A program made the translations under genes and the position numbers. 64,000 bases of DNA from contig CAYSYM010000002.1 of assembly GCA_964435115.1 (NCBI GenBank), positions 89,420 to 153,419 on the forward strand, written 5' to 3'. This document shows, piece by piece, positions 8,940 through 18,493 of this stretch. The DNA comes from CAYSYM01 sp964435115. Its GTDB lineage: Bacteria > Chloroflexota > UBA6077 > CF-72. The notes below the pieces were generated by a model. That model did not search any database, had not been told where the DNA came from, and worked only from the letters and a program-made list of their open reading frames with translations. Position 1 is the first letter of the stretch. Every line of letters starts with the position of its first letter.

Positions 8940-9670
8940 CCGCTTCGCCTGCCCTGCCCCTCTACGCGTCGACGCCGATCACGCTGAAGGCCTCCGTGGT
9001 CATCCCCTGCTTCAACGAGCGGGACACGATCGACCCGCTGCTGGACCGTGTGCTCGCCGTGCCGATCGAGAAGGAGGTGATCGTGGTCGATGACTGCTCC
9101 ACCGACGGCACGCGCGAGCGGCTGCAGCAGCGGGTGGACACCCGGGGCGACATCGTCCTGCGCCTCATGCCGCGTAACCGGGGCAAGGGGGCGGCGGTCA
9201 GGGAAGGGTTGAAGGCGGTGGCCGGCGACGTGGTGATCATCCAGGACGCCGACCTGGAGTACGACCCGGGTGACTACCCGGTCCTGCTGCGGCCGATCCA
9301 GACGGGCAAGGCCAGGGTGGTCTACGGGTCACGCTTCCTGGGCGAGCACCGGGCGATGTACTTCTGGCACAGCGTGGGCAACCGCTTCCTGACGCTCATG
9401 TGCAACGTCCTCTTCGACACCACCTTGACCGACATGGAGACCTGCTACAAGGTCTTCACGGCCGAGATCGCCCGGCAGCTGGAGCTGCACGAGCCGCGCT
9501 GGGGCTTCGACCCGGAGATCACCGCGCGCATCCTGCGCATGGGCCACCGCATCTACGAGGTCCCGATCTCCTACGCCGGGCGGGAGTTCCACGAGGGTAA
9601 GAAGATCAACGGCCTACGGGACGGTCCGAGCGTCCTCCTGGCCCTGCTGCGCTACCGCTTCCTCCCCTGA
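8936..9670 (+). CDS. Glycosyltransferase family 2 (dolichyl/polyprenyl-phosphate sugar synthase-like)
   Basis: A 244-residue GT2 enzyme. The nucleotide-sugar fold is clear: SVVIPCFNERDTI near residue 20, IVVDDCSTDGT, and the DXD-like metal motif QDADLEYDP; RNRGKGAAVREGL resembles dolichyl-phosphate mannose/glucose synthases. No C-terminal membrane segments are present, so it is a soluble or peripheral enzyme charging a lipid carrier. GTG 8936 overlaps the upstream stop, implying coupled translation with the GT39-like protein that could use its product. The YfhO-like gene follows after 13 bases. Confidence 0.9.
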   Translation: MTASPALPLYASTPITLKASVVIPCFNERDTIDPLLDRVLAVPIEKEVIVVDDCSTDGTRERLQQRVDTRGDIVLRLMPRNRGKGAAVREGLKAVAGDVVIIQDADLEYDPGDYPVLLRPIQTGKARVVYGSRFLGEHRAMYFWHSVGNRFLTLMCNVLFDTTLTDMETCYKVFTAEIARQLELHEPRWGFDPEITARILRMGHRIYEVPISYAGREFHEGKKINGLRDGPSVLLALLRYRFLP

Positions 9671-9683
9671 ACCGCCGGCAGGT

Positions 9684-12134
9684 GTGGACGCTCGGGACGC
9701 CGGCCGGTTGAAGGAGTCGCCACCAGCCGTCGCGCCACGCCGCGCCGGTGCGGCCCTGGAGCCTGCCGTCGCGTGGGCGCGGCCGCGTGCCGATGCGCTC
9801 GCCGCGGCGCTCCTGTTCGGTGCGGCGCTGCTCTTCTACTACCCGCTCGTCTTCCTGGGCCGGGCGATCGTGGACTACGACGCCTTCGTCTACTTCTACC
9901 CGCAGCGCGCCTACCTGGCGCAGTCGCTGCTGGAAGGCCGCCTGCCACTCTGGAACCCGTACCTGTTCATGGGGGCGCCGTTCCTGGCGAATCCCCAGGC
10001 GGCGGTGCTGTACCCGCTCTCCTGGCTGTTCGTTGTCGGCCCGGTGGATGCGGGTTACACGCTGCAGCTCGTGCTCCACACGTTCCTCGGGTCGTGGTTC
10101 ACCTACCTGCTGGCGCGCCACTCCTTCGGCGTCAGCCCGCTCGCGGCGGCCGTCGGCGGCCTCGCCTTCGGCTTCGGCGGGTTCGTCGTCGGGCAGGCGG
10201 GCCACCTGAACCAGGTCAGCGCTGCCGCGTGGCTGCCAGCGATCCTGCTGGCGTACGACCGGGCGGTTGCGCTGTCGTCGCCTCGGTGGACAGCGCTGGG
10301 CGCGCTCGCCCTCGCCCTGCAGGTGCTGGCCGGCCATCCTCAGGAGACGTACATGACGCTCATCGCCCTGGGCCTATTCGGCCTCTTCAGGGCGCCGTGG
10401 ACGCGCCCGAGGCAGCTCGCCTGGGCGGTGGGAGCCGGGGCACTGGTGCTCGGGCTGGGCGTTCTGGTGGCGGCGGCGCAGCTCGTGCCGACCCTGGAGC
10501 TGATGCCGCTCTCGATCCGCGGCGGGGGCGTGGCGTGGCAGGACGCCGTGGCCTGGTCCCTCCCGCCGTTCCTCCTGCCGCGGGCGCTCTTCCCGCCGTT
10601 CTGGCTGAACGTCGCCTCAACCGAGTACCTGGGCTACAGCGGCGTGGTCCCGCTCACGCTCAGCCTGCTGGCGGTCGTGGTCGTCCGCAGCCGGTTCATG
10701 CTCTTCGGCGTAGCGCTCGCCTTCGTGGGGCTGTTCCTGGCGCCAGGGGAGAACAACGCCTCGTACGCCGTCCTGTTCCAGGGCGTGCCGGGCTTCGACA
10801 CGTTCCGCGTACCCGCGCGGTGGCTGTTCCTGTGGCAGACGGGCGTGGCACTGGTCGCCACCCTGGGCGCCGACTGGATCGGCCGCGGAGCGCGGGTGTC
10901 GCTGCGGCAGCCCGGCGTGTGGGCAGGGCTGCTCTTCGTGAGCCTGGTGCTGGCAGCCGGGCTGCAGTGGCAGCTCGCCGAGGGCGAGCCGTTCGGCCAG
11001 CGCCGGACACCGCTGGTGTGGGGTGCGCTGGCGGCCGGCGCGCTGGCGACCGGCTTCCTGGCCAACCTGCGCTACCGCGGCGCCGCCCTGGGTCTCCTGG
11101 CGCTGCTGACCGCCATCGAGCTCTGGGCGGCGGCGGATGCCTCCCCGGTGCGGCAGGCGCCGCCGGCCGGCCCCCTGCGGGCCGAGCCGCCGGTGGCGGC
11201 CTGGCTGCGCACCAACGCGGACCGCTCGGCGCGTGTCCTGAGCGTCGCACAGCCAAGCTACATCCCCGCCGACGAGACACGCCTGCGCCAGCAGCTCGAA
11301 GGCTCGCCCCGGCCGATCCTGGAATCCGCCATCGTCGCCACGAAGTGGCGCGCCACACTCAACCCGAACGTCCCATTGCAGTTCGGCGTGAGGTCCGCCG
11401 ACGGCTACGATGGCGGTGTCCTGCCGCTGTGGCGGTTCGTCCGCTTCGCCACGCTCGCCATCCGGCCCGACGAGGTGCGGCCGGATGGCGTGCTCCAGTC
11501 GAGACTGGACGAACCGCCTGGTCGGCGCGTCCTGGATACGTGGGGCGTGCAGTACCTGCTGGTGAACCAGCCGGCGGCCGGGCGCGGGGACGGGCAGACG
11601 ATCGGTCTGGGCGATCTGGCCCTGCTCGCGCGGGCGGAAGCGGTGCCGAACGCCCAGGTCATCTTCGGCTGGTCGGTGGCCCGCGACGACGACGAGGTGC
11701 TGGTGCGCCTGGCCGGGGCGGAGTTCGACCCGACCCGTGAGGTGGTGCTCACGCCTGAGGCTGGCGCGTCGCCGCAGGCAGGCACACGCCCAGCCGTAGA
11801 CGTTCGCCCGTCCGTCGTCGAGCCCGAGCGCTGGCAGGCGCGTGTGTCCCTGCCGGCGGCGGGCTACCTGCTCCAGCGCGAAGCGTGGTACCCGGGGTGG
11901 CGCGCCCGGGTAGACGGGGTGGAGACGCCCGTCGTCCGGGCCGACCTCCTCTTCCGCGCGATCCCACTGGCTCCGGGCGACCACACCGTGGAGGTGTACT
12001 TCGAGCCGGGATCCTTCCGTCGCGGCGCGATCCTGAGCGCCAGCGGGCTCGTCGGCGTGGCGCTGCTGCTGGCGTGGCCAGCCTGGCGGAGACGCCTGCC
12101 TATAATCCGCAGGCGTGGCGGCGGAGCTGACTGA
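9684..12134 (+). CDS. YfhO-family membrane protein (putative lipid-linked glycosyltransferase)
   Basis: An 816-residue integral membrane protein of the YfhO/DUF6044-like family. About twelve hydrophobic segments fill the first two thirds; the first loop has DYDAFVYFYPQRAY and ends LPLWNPYLFMGAPFLANPQ, a signature of the family, and the last third is a soluble beta-rich domain with AWYPGWRARVDG, followed by a final membrane helix. Firmicute YfhO is implicated in glycosylating lipoteichoic acid; in this GC-rich presumably Gram-negative-like lineage the acceptor is unknown. GTG 9684 is used. Its 3' end overlaps the scpB start by 20 bases and contains the scpB -10 box. Confidence 0.85.
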   Translation: MDARDAGRLKESPPAVAPRRAGAALEPAVAWARPRADALAAALLFGAALLFYYPLVFLGRAIVDYDAFVYFYPQRAYLAQSLLEGRLPLWNPYLFMGAPFLANPQAAVLYPLSWLFVVGPVDAGYTLQLVLHTFLGSWFTYLLARHSFGVSPLAAAVGGLAFGFGGFVVGQAGHLNQVSAAAWLPAILLAYDRAVALSSPRWTALGALALALQVLAGHPQETYMTLIALGLFGLFRAPWTRPRQLAWAVGAGALVLGLGVLVAAAQLVPTLELMPLSIRGGGVAWQDAVAWSLPPFLLPRALFPPFWLNVASTEYLGYSGVVPLTLSLLAVVVVRSRFMLFGVALAFVGLFLAPGENNASYAVLFQGVPGFDTFRVPARWLFLWQTGVALVATLGADWIGRGARVSLRQPGVWAGLLFVSLVLAAGLQWQLAEGEPFGQRRTPLVWGALAAGALATGFLANLRYRGAALGLLALLTAIELWAAADASPVRQAPPAGPLRAEPPVAAWLRTNADRSARVLSVAQPSYIPADETRLRQQLEGSPRPILESAIVATKWRATLNPNVPLQFGVRSADGYDGGVLPLWRFVRFATLAIRPDEVRPDGVLQSRLDEPPGRRVLDTWGVQYLLVNQPAAGRGDGQTIGLGDLALLARAEAVPNAQVIFGWSVARDDDEVLVRLAGAEFDPTREVVLTPEAGASPQAGTRPAVDVRPSVVEPERWQARVSLPAAGYLLQREAWYPGWRARVDGVETPVVRADLLFRAIPLAPGDHTVEVYFEPGSFRRGAILSASGLVGVALLLAWPAWRRRLPIIRRRGGGAD
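12101..12106 (+). promoter_or_regulatory. -10 box (TATAAT) for leaderless scpB
   Basis: A perfect TATAAT lies 8 bases before the scpB GTG, inside the end of the YfhO-like gene. No convincing -35 box is present. The spacing implies transcription starting at or just before the start codon. Confidence 0.5.
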
Positions 12135-12768
12135 GGCGCCGGAGAGACCGGGCTCCGAGCGCCCACCGCGCGCCGTCCCGCTGGCGCTGGGCTCGCCGGG
12201 AGGCGAGGAGCTCTCGGATACGGAACTCGGGGCCCACCTGGTGGCCGTCCTCTTCGCGGCGGCCACTCCGCTGCCCCTGCGCGATGCCGCCCGCGTGCTC
12301 GACGTTTCGGCCGAGCGCGTCGAGCGGGTCTGCCACGCGCTCGGTGAGAACCCGCCGCGGGGCCTGGCGCTCCAGCGGCACGGCGACCAGCTCCAGCTCG
12401 TGACGGCGCCCGAGGCCGCGGCGGCGGTGGAGCGCTACTTTGGCGCCCCGCCGCCAGCGCGGCTCTCGAAGGCCGCGCTCGAAGCGCTGGCGATCGTCGC
12501 CTACCGACAGCCCGTCACGCGCGGCGAGATCGACGCGATCCGCGGCGTCAATAGCGACAGCGCGGTCAGTACGCTGCTCGCTCGCGGCCTGGTGGCCGAG
12601 ATCGGGCGTCGCGAGACGGTGGGCCGGCCGGCGCTCCTGGCGACGACGCCGGAGCTCCTCCAGTACCTCGGCCTGTCTTCGATCGACCAGCTTCCGCCGC
12701 TCCCCCTGGGCTTGCGGGAGGCGCTGCAGGCCCAGGCGGTGGACGCCGCGCTGAGCGGCAAGGCATGA
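12115..12768 (+). CDS. scpB: Segregation and condensation protein B
   Basis: A 217-residue ScpB, the winged-helix kleisin-interacting subunit of the SMC-ScpAB chromosome condensation complex. The diagnostic stretch is LSKAALEALAIVAYRQPVTRGEID followed by IRGVNSD (shown as separate motifs ALEALAIVAYRQP and RGEID), then a second winged helix with GRPALLATTPELLQYLGL. Length is typical. Start GTG 12115 sits 8 bases after a TATAAT box, arguing for leaderless expression independent of the upstream operon. The usual partner scpA is not next to it and is absent from the window. Confidence 0.93.
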   Translation: MAAELTEAPERPGSERPPRAVPLALGSPGGEELSDTELGAHLVAVLFAAATPLPLRDAARVLDVSAERVERVCHALGENPPRGLALQRHGDQLQLVTAPEAAAAVERYFGAPPPARLSKAALEALAIVAYRQPVTRGEIDAIRGVNSDSAVSTLLARGLVAEIGRRETVGRPALLATTPELLQYLGLSSIDQLPPLPLGLREALQAQAVDAALSGKA

Positions 12769-12912
12769 CCGTCGTGACCCAGCCAGACTGCCCCCATCGA
12801 ACTGACTCCGGGCAAGAGCCCCACGGCACCAGCACTGCGAGCATGTACCCTGGCTCACGCCTGTCCAACCCGGGAGCGTTGCCTGCCGGCCCAGGCTCTC
12901 GGCGTGGCCGAG

Positions 12913-14634
12913 CTACCGGCGCCCGAACTCGCGGGCGAGCTGGGCGTGGCTCAGCAGGATGGCCGTCGGGCGGCCGTGGGCGCAGGTGTAGCACAGTGTC
13001 GCTTCACCCAGCCGCTTCAAGAGCGCCTGCATCTCGGCCTCGGCCAGCGCGTCGCCCGCCTTGACCGCCGTCTTGCAGGCCAGCACCAGCGCCAGGCGCT
13101 CGGCCCAGCTCGCCCGGGGCTCCCATGTCAGGCCGTGACTGTCGGTCGTCAGCGCCAAGAGTGTCTCCGACAGGATCCGACCGGGCTGCCGGTTGACCAG
13201 CACGGCGGGTACCGCACGCAGCAGCACCTGCCGCGGCCCGAACGGCTCCAGGCCGAAGCCGAGGCTCCTCAGCTCGTCGTCGGCCTGGTCGACGATAGCG
13301 GCACCTTCGACCGAGACCTCCACGACCATCGGTTCTAGCAGGAGCTGCCGCTCCGCGCGCCCGCCCAGCGCATCTCGCAGCGCTTCAAGGAGCACCCGCT
13401 CGTGCGCAGCGTGCTGGTCTACCAGGTAGAGGCCCGCGTCGCCTTCCGCGATCAGGTAGGTGCGGCCCACCTGGCCCAGGACGCGCAGCTCCTCCAGACG
13501 CTCGCCGCCCTCCAGCAGGCCGGCCGCATCGGCCTCAGGCAGCGCCGGGCCGCCGCCCAGGAGGAGCGGAGCCGGTCCATTGGCCGCGAGGCCCGGTCCA
13601 CCCGCGCCCCACGCGGGCATCGGCCACTCGGCGCCGGCCAGCGCGTTCCGCACGGCCCGCTGGATCGCGCCGAAGACCAGGCGCTCGCGCAGCAGCTTCA
13701 CCTCCAGCTTGCTCGGGTGGACGTTGAAGTCCACTTCGGCGGGTGGCACCTCCACGTGCAGCACCGCCACTGGCTGGCGACCGGCCGGGATCAGCGAGCC
13801 GTACGCCTCCGCGACCGCGTACAGCAGCGACCGGTTCTGGACCGGCCGGTGGTTCACCAGCAGGTGCAGACCCGAGCGGCCGGAACGGTGGTAGCCACCC
13901 GAGGCGCAGAGGCCGCTGATCTTCGCCACCGGCTCACCTGGCCCGGCCTCGTCCTCCGCTGCCGGGATCGCGAGCAGGTACGGGCCGACCTCGGCGCCCA
14001 GCACCGCCAGCACCGCCTGCCTGAGCTGCCCGTCGCCCGGCGTCCGAAGCGCCACCCGCCCGTCCACCAGCACCGCCACCTGGACCTGCGGGAACGCCAG
14101 GGCGAGGGGTGCGACGGCGTGGACGCACGCCGCCGCCTCCACGCTTCGCGGCCGCAGGAACTTCCGGCGGGCTGGGAACCGCTCGAAGAGGCGCTCCACC
14201 ACCACCGTGGTGCCGGCCTGGCGCGCGACCGGGCGCTCCTCGACCGCGCCAGCCTCCACCCGGAACTCGATGCCTACCCGCTCCTCGGCAGCCCGTGTGG
14301 TGCACACTACGTCGGCCACGGCCGCGATGCTCGGCAGTGCCTCACCCCGGAACCCGAGCGTGCGGAGGCGATCCAGGTCGTCCTCCACGTGGATCTTGCT
14401 GGTGGCGTGGCGGTGGAAGGCCAGGCCCACCTCGCTCGCCGGGATCCCGCAGCCGTCGTCGGCCACCGCGATCCGCTCGATCCCGCCTCCTTCGACCTCC
14501 ACCTGGATCCAGCGGGCGCCGGCGTCGAGCGCGTTCTCCACCAGCTCCTTCACCACCGAGGCCGGGCGCTCGATGACCTCGCCGGCCGCGATCTTGGCGG
14601 CCAGGTGCGGATCGAGCGGTCGGATGCGCGCCAC
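12913..14634 (-). CDS. mutL: DNA mismatch repair protein MutL (endonuclease type)
   Basis: A 573-residue MutL. The N-terminal GHKL ATPase has ELVENALDAGA, DDGCGIP and GFRGEALPSI; the C-terminal dimerisation domain carries DQHAAHERVLLE, matching the DQHA(X)2E(X)4E metal-binding motif of nicking MutL proteins, plus a late CAHGRPT motif. This organism therefore probably nicks the error strand with MutL itself and needs no MutH. Start ATG 14634 lies 5 bases after the mutS stop, and the genes form one operon. Somewhat shorter than the E. coli protein, mainly in the linker. Confidence 0.97.
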   Translation of the reverse strand: MARIRPLDPHLAAKIAAGEVIERPASVVKELVENALDAGARWIQVEVEGGGIERIAVADDGCGIPASEVGLAFHRHATSKIHVEDDLDRLRTLGFRGEALPSIAAVADVVCTTRAAEERVGIEFRVEAGAVEERPVARQAGTTVVVERLFERFPARRKFLRPRSVEAAACVHAVAPLALAFPQVQVAVLVDGRVALRTPGDGQLRQAVLAVLGAEVGPYLLAIPAAEDEAGPGEPVAKISGLCASGGYHRSGRSGLHLLVNHRPVQNRSLLYAVAEAYGSLIPAGRQPVAVLHVEVPPAEVDFNVHPSKLEVKLLRERLVFGAIQRAVRNALAGAEWPMPAWGAGGPGLAANGPAPLLLGGGPALPEADAAGLLEGGERLEELRVLGQVGRTYLIAEGDAGLYLVDQHAAHERVLLEALRDALGGRAERQLLLEPMVVEVSVEGAAIVDQADDELRSLGFGLEPFGPRQVLLRAVPAVLVNRQPGRILSETLLALTTDSHGLTWEPRASWAERLALVLACKTAVKAGDALAEAEMQALLKRLGEATLCYTCAHGRPTAILLSHAQLAREFGRR

Positions 14635-14639
14635 GCCGC

Positions 14640-17306
14640 CTACCCCGACTCCAGCGCCTGCTGCTGCAGGCGGAGCAGCTCCGCTTGCGCCTGCAGGGGC
14701 GAGAGCGCCAGCACCTCGAGCGCCCGCAGCGCGGCGCAGACATCACAGCGCTCTGCAGGGCTCGCCTCGTCGTGGACGACCGGCGTTGCCCGAGCCCGGT
14801 TCGCTTCCAGGTCGCGCAGCAGCTCCCGCGCCCGCCGCGTCACCCTCTCGGGCACGCCCGCCAGCGTGGCCACGTGCACGCCGTACGACCGGTCGGCGCC
14901 GCCCGCCACCACGCTGTGCAGGAACACCACGTCGTCGCCACGCTCCAGCACCTCCACCCGGTAGGTGCGCAGCCGCGGCAGGGTCTCGGCGAGCGCCGTC
15001 AGCTCGTGGTAGTGCGTGGCGAAGATCGTCTTGGGGGCGCCGTTCGGCCGCCGCTCGTCGGCCAGCTCCTCGGCGATCGCCCGGGCGATGGCGATCCCGT
15101 CGAACGTGCTCGTCCCACGCCCCACTTCGTCGAGCACCACCAGGCTGCGTGCCGTCGCTGCCCGCAGGATCGTCGCCGCCTCGGTCATCTCCACCATGAA
15201 CGTGCTGCGCCCGGCTGCAATGTCGTCGTGCGCGCCGATGCGCGTGAAGACGCGGTCGACCACGCCGACGTGCGCCGAGCGGGCCGGCACGAAGCAGCCG
15301 CACTGCGCCATCAGGACGATCAGCGCGACCTGCCGCAGGTAGGTGCTCTTGCCGGCCATGTTCGGGCCGGTCAGCAGCATCAACCGCGCCTCCTCGCCCA
15401 AACGGGTGGCGTTCGGCACGAACCGGCCGGCCGGCAGGCTCTGCTCCACCACCGGGTGGCGCCCGTCGACGATTTCCAGCCGGTCGCTCTGGTCCACCCT
15501 CGGCCGGCAGTACCCCTGGGTGGCTGCCACTTCGGCGAGCGACAGGAGCACGTCGAGCTGCGCCAGGGCGCGCGCCGTCTGGGCGATCCGCGGCGCGTAC
15601 GCCGCCAGTCGTGCCAGCAGCCCGTTGTACAGCTCGCGCTCCAGCCGCAGCGCCTCCTCCTGCGCCCGTGAGACGCGCGCCTCCATCTCCTTCAGCTCCG
15701 GCGTCACGAACCGCTCGGCGCTGGAGAGGGTCTGCTTGCGCGCCCAGCCAAGCTTCTCCAGGTGCTCGCCGACGGTCGCCGCGCCGGTCGCCTGGCGCTG
15801 GTAGTAGTCCGTGCCCTGCGCACACTGCGCGGTCGAGACTTCCAGGTAGTAGCCGAAGACGCGGTTGTAGCCCACCCGCGCCACGCGCACGCCCGACCGT
15901 TCGCGCTCGCGCTGCTCCAGGTCGGCAATCCACTGCCGGGCGTCCCCCGCCAGCGCCCGCTGCTGGTCGAGCTCGTCGGAGACACCCGACTTGACGACGC
16001 CGGCCTCGAAGACGGTGGCGTCCTCGCGGAGCGTGGCTCTGACGTCGGCCACTGCCTCCGGCACGCCGTCGAGCGCCTCGCGGGCGCGGGCTAGCAGCGG
16101 GGGCAGCGCGAGCGGCGCCAGGCGCGCGCCCACGGCCGGGACCCGCTCCAGCCCCACCGCCAGGGCCAGGCACTCGCGTGGGGCCAGGATGGCCTGGCCG
16201 GCCCGCACGGCCAGCCGCTCCAGGTCCGGCAGGCCCGCCAGGGCCGGGCCGAGCCACCCGCGGAGCGCGCCGCCCGCGGCGAAGCACTCCACGGCGTCGA
16301 GCCGCGCCTCGATCCGCTCCGTGTCCAGCAGCGGCCGGCCCAGGACGGACCGCAGCAGCCGCGCCCCCATCGCCGTACGCGTGCGGTCGAGCACGGAGAG
16401 CAAGGTCGCTCCGCTGCCGCCGCTCGTCTCCAGCAGCTCCAGGTTGCGGCGGGTGGCGCGGTCGAGCAGCATTGCGCCGTCGGCCGCGTACAGGCGCGGA
16501 TAGCCGAGCGTCTGGACCGCGCTCGGCAGGGCTTCCTGCACGTACGCCAGCAGCGCCCCCGCCGCCCGCAGTGCCAGCGGCGTCTCCAGCAGGCCGGTCG
16601 CCTCTGGCGTACCGCCGAAACGGCGCGCCAGCGCCCGCAGCGCCGCCGGCGGCGCGAACAGCTCGCCTGGACGCCGGGTCAGGTGCGTGCCCGGCGGCGC
16701 GGCGTCGCCCAGGCCAGTGTCGCTCGACTCCACCAGGCACTCGGCTGGGCCGAGGCGCATCAGCTCGGCGGCCAGGGCCTCGCGGGCGCCGGGCCCGCGC
16801 ACCTCGGTGGCTGCGAACTCGCCGGTGGAGACGTCCACGTGCGCCAGGCCGCAGGCGTCGCCGTCGCACACCACTCCGGCCAGGAAGTTGTTGCGGCCGC
16901 TCGCCAGCAGGTCGCCTTCTACCACCGTGCCGGGCGTGATGACGCGCACGATCTCACGCCGGACCAGCCCGTTACGCGGCAGATCGCCCACCTGCTCGGC
17001 CACCGCCACGTGGTAGCCCTGGCCGATCAGGCGCGCCACGTAGCCGTCTGCCGCATGCGCGGGGATGCCGGCCATCGGCAGCCGCTCGCCCCGCCCCATC
17101 TCGCGGGAGGTCAGGGTGATGTCGAGCACGCGCGCCACCAGCCGCGCGTCGTCCTCGAACGTCTCGTAGAAGTCCCCCAGCCGGAAGAACAGGATGGCGT
17201 CCGGCTGCCGCCGCTTCAGCTCCAGGTACTGGCGGCGGATCGGCGAGAGGCGGGCGTCCTCCAGCCCTGGCAGGGCCAGGGCGCCCTGCGGCGCTCCGCG
17301 TGGCAT
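14640..17306 (-). CDS. mutS: DNA mismatch repair protein MutS
   Basis: An 888-residue MutS. The mismatch-recognition domain has FRLGDFYETF containing the Phe-X-Glu wedge; the C-terminal ABC-type ATPase has Walker A GPNMAGKSTYLRQ, Walker B VVLDEVGRGTST and FATHYHELT. ATG 17306 (MPRGAPQGALALPGLE) is chosen because it lies just after the stop of the upstream membrane-protein gene, whereas the longer alternative would overlap it. Organised as flippase-domain gene, mutS, mutL on the minus strand with very short gaps. Confidence 0.97.
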   Translation of the reverse strand: MPRGAPQGALALPGLEDARLSPIRRQYLELKRRQPDAILFFRLGDFYETFEDDARLVARVLDITLTSREMGRGERLPMAGIPAHAADGYVARLIGQGYHVAVAEQVGDLPRNGLVRREIVRVITPGTVVEGDLLASGRNNFLAGVVCDGDACGLAHVDVSTGEFAATEVRGPGAREALAAELMRLGPAECLVESSDTGLGDAAPPGTHLTRRPGELFAPPAALRALARRFGGTPEATGLLETPLALRAAGALLAYVQEALPSAVQTLGYPRLYAADGAMLLDRATRRNLELLETSGGSGATLLSVLDRTRTAMGARLLRSVLGRPLLDTERIEARLDAVECFAAGGALRGWLGPALAGLPDLERLAVRAGQAILAPRECLALAVGLERVPAVGARLAPLALPPLLARAREALDGVPEAVADVRATLREDATVFEAGVVKSGVSDELDQQRALAGDARQWIADLEQRERERSGVRVARVGYNRVFGYYLEVSTAQCAQGTDYYQRQATGAATVGEHLEKLGWARKQTLSSAERFVTPELKEMEARVSRAQEEALRLERELYNGLLARLAAYAPRIAQTARALAQLDVLLSLAEVAATQGYCRPRVDQSDRLEIVDGRHPVVEQSLPAGRFVPNATRLGEEARLMLLTGPNMAGKSTYLRQVALIVLMAQCGCFVPARSAHVGVVDRVFTRIGAHDDIAAGRSTFMVEMTEAATILRAATARSLVVLDEVGRGTSTFDGIAIARAIAEELADERRPNGAPKTIFATHYHELTALAETLPRLRTYRVEVLERGDDVVFLHSVVAGGADRSYGVHVATLAGVPERVTRRARELLRDLEANRARATPVVHDEASPAERCDVCAALRALEVLALSPLQAQAELLRLQQQALESG

Positions 17307-17319
17307 GCGGCCCGAAGTA

Positions 17320-18375
17320 TCACCCAGCGTCAGGCAGCCGGGTCTGCTTTGCCGGCTGCCCGACCGGACCCTCACCGTCGCCACCTGCCTCGGAGCGGGC
17401 GTGCACGACCTGGCCAAACGACACGTCCGAGCGCCACAGGATGACCAGGCCCAGCGCCACCACCGGCAGGAAGAGCGTCGCGTGGACCAGGAGCGTGTAG
17501 GCCGCCGCCTGCTCGGTCCCCACGCCGGCAGTGTCCACCAGCACCTTGACCAGCGCTGCGTCGAACGTGCCGACGTACCCCGGCGACGAGGGGATGAGCG
17601 TGGCGAAGTTGGCGGCGGAGCCGCCCAGCAGCGCCAGGGGAAACGAGACGGGCAGGCCCACGCTCGAGAGGAGCACGAAGAACAGGCTCAGCTCCAGGAG
17701 CCAGGCGAGGAGCGACAGGAGCGCCAGGCGCAGCAGCAGCCTCCACCCGCGGACGAGGGCGAGCCCGTGGGCAAACCCCAGCGCCAGCCGCTCGACGCCC
17801 ATGCCGAGGCGCACTGGCAGCCGGCGGGCCACGAGACGGCCGAGCGCGCCGATCCCTGGCGCGCGCCGGGACGCCAGGGCCAGGAGGGTCGCGCCGACGC
17901 CGAACGCGGCGCCGACCGCCAGGCCTACGCCCGCCAGGTAGCCCGGGGCCGGCGCCAGTAGCAGGCCGAGCAAGAGCAGGGCCGAGAGAGCGAGGCCATC
18001 CAGGATTCGCTCCACCACCAGGCTCGCGAACGTCGTGCCGTAGCGGACGCCGCGCCAGCGCGCCAGCAGGTAGGCGCGCACGAGCTCGCCCATGCGCACC
18101 GGCAGCAGGTTGTTGACCGTGAAGCCCACCACCAGCGCCTCGAAGAGCGTCACGGTCGGCGCGCTGCCCGGCGGGAGCAGCAGCCGCCAGCGCAGGCTGC
18201 GCGTCCACACGCCGCTGAAGTACAGGACGATGGCGACCGGGAGCAGCCGCAGGTCCGCTCGCCCCAACGTCACAGCGAGCGCCGGCAGGTCGACCGCCCG
18301 CAGGAGAAACCAGACCAGCAGCCCGCTGATAGCGAAGCCAACCAGCAGCCGTGTTCGCCCTCCATTCAACCTCAT
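17320..18375 (-). CDS. Lysylphosphatidylglycerol synthetase TM-domain/AglD-like flippase-domain protein
   Basis: A 351-residue polytopic membrane protein of the UPF0104/LPG_synthase_TM superfamily, which includes the flippase half of MprF and haloarchaeal AglD. Seven to eight hydrophobic stretches are visible. Family motifs include WTRSLRWRLLL, NNLLPVRMGELVRAYLL and SLVVERILDGLAL. No soluble transferase domain is attached, so only lipid translocation or glycan handling is suggested. It follows the Agl23-like gene (118 bases) and precedes mutS by 13 bases on the same strand; the pairing with Agl23 supports a surface-glycan role, and the mutS linkage is likely incidental. Confidence 0.85.
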   Translation of the reverse strand: MRLNGGRTRLLVGFAISGLLVWFLLRAVDLPALAVTLGRADLRLLPVAIVLYFSGVWTRSLRWRLLLPPGSAPTVTLFEALVVGFTVNNLLPVRMGELVRAYLLARWRGVRYGTTFASLVVERILDGLALSALLLLGLLLAPAPGYLAGVGLAVGAAFGVGATLLALASRRAPGIGALGRLVARRLPVRLGMGVERLALGFAHGLALVRGWRLLLRLALLSLLAWLLELSLFFVLLSSVGLPVSFPLALLGGSAANFATLIPSSPGYVGTFDAALVKVLVDTAGVGTEQAAAYTLLVHATLFLPVVALGLVILWRSDVSFGQVVHARSEAGGDGEGPVGQPAKQTRLPDAG

Positions 18376-18493
18376 CGGCAGCCGAGCCCCTGGGTGAGGA
18401 CGACGGCAGCCGGGAGCGTGCCTCCCCCCGTGGCCCGGTCGCGAGAGCGTAAGCGGGGTGGCTCCGGCTGCGCTGGCGAGCGGGGCGCCGCGG

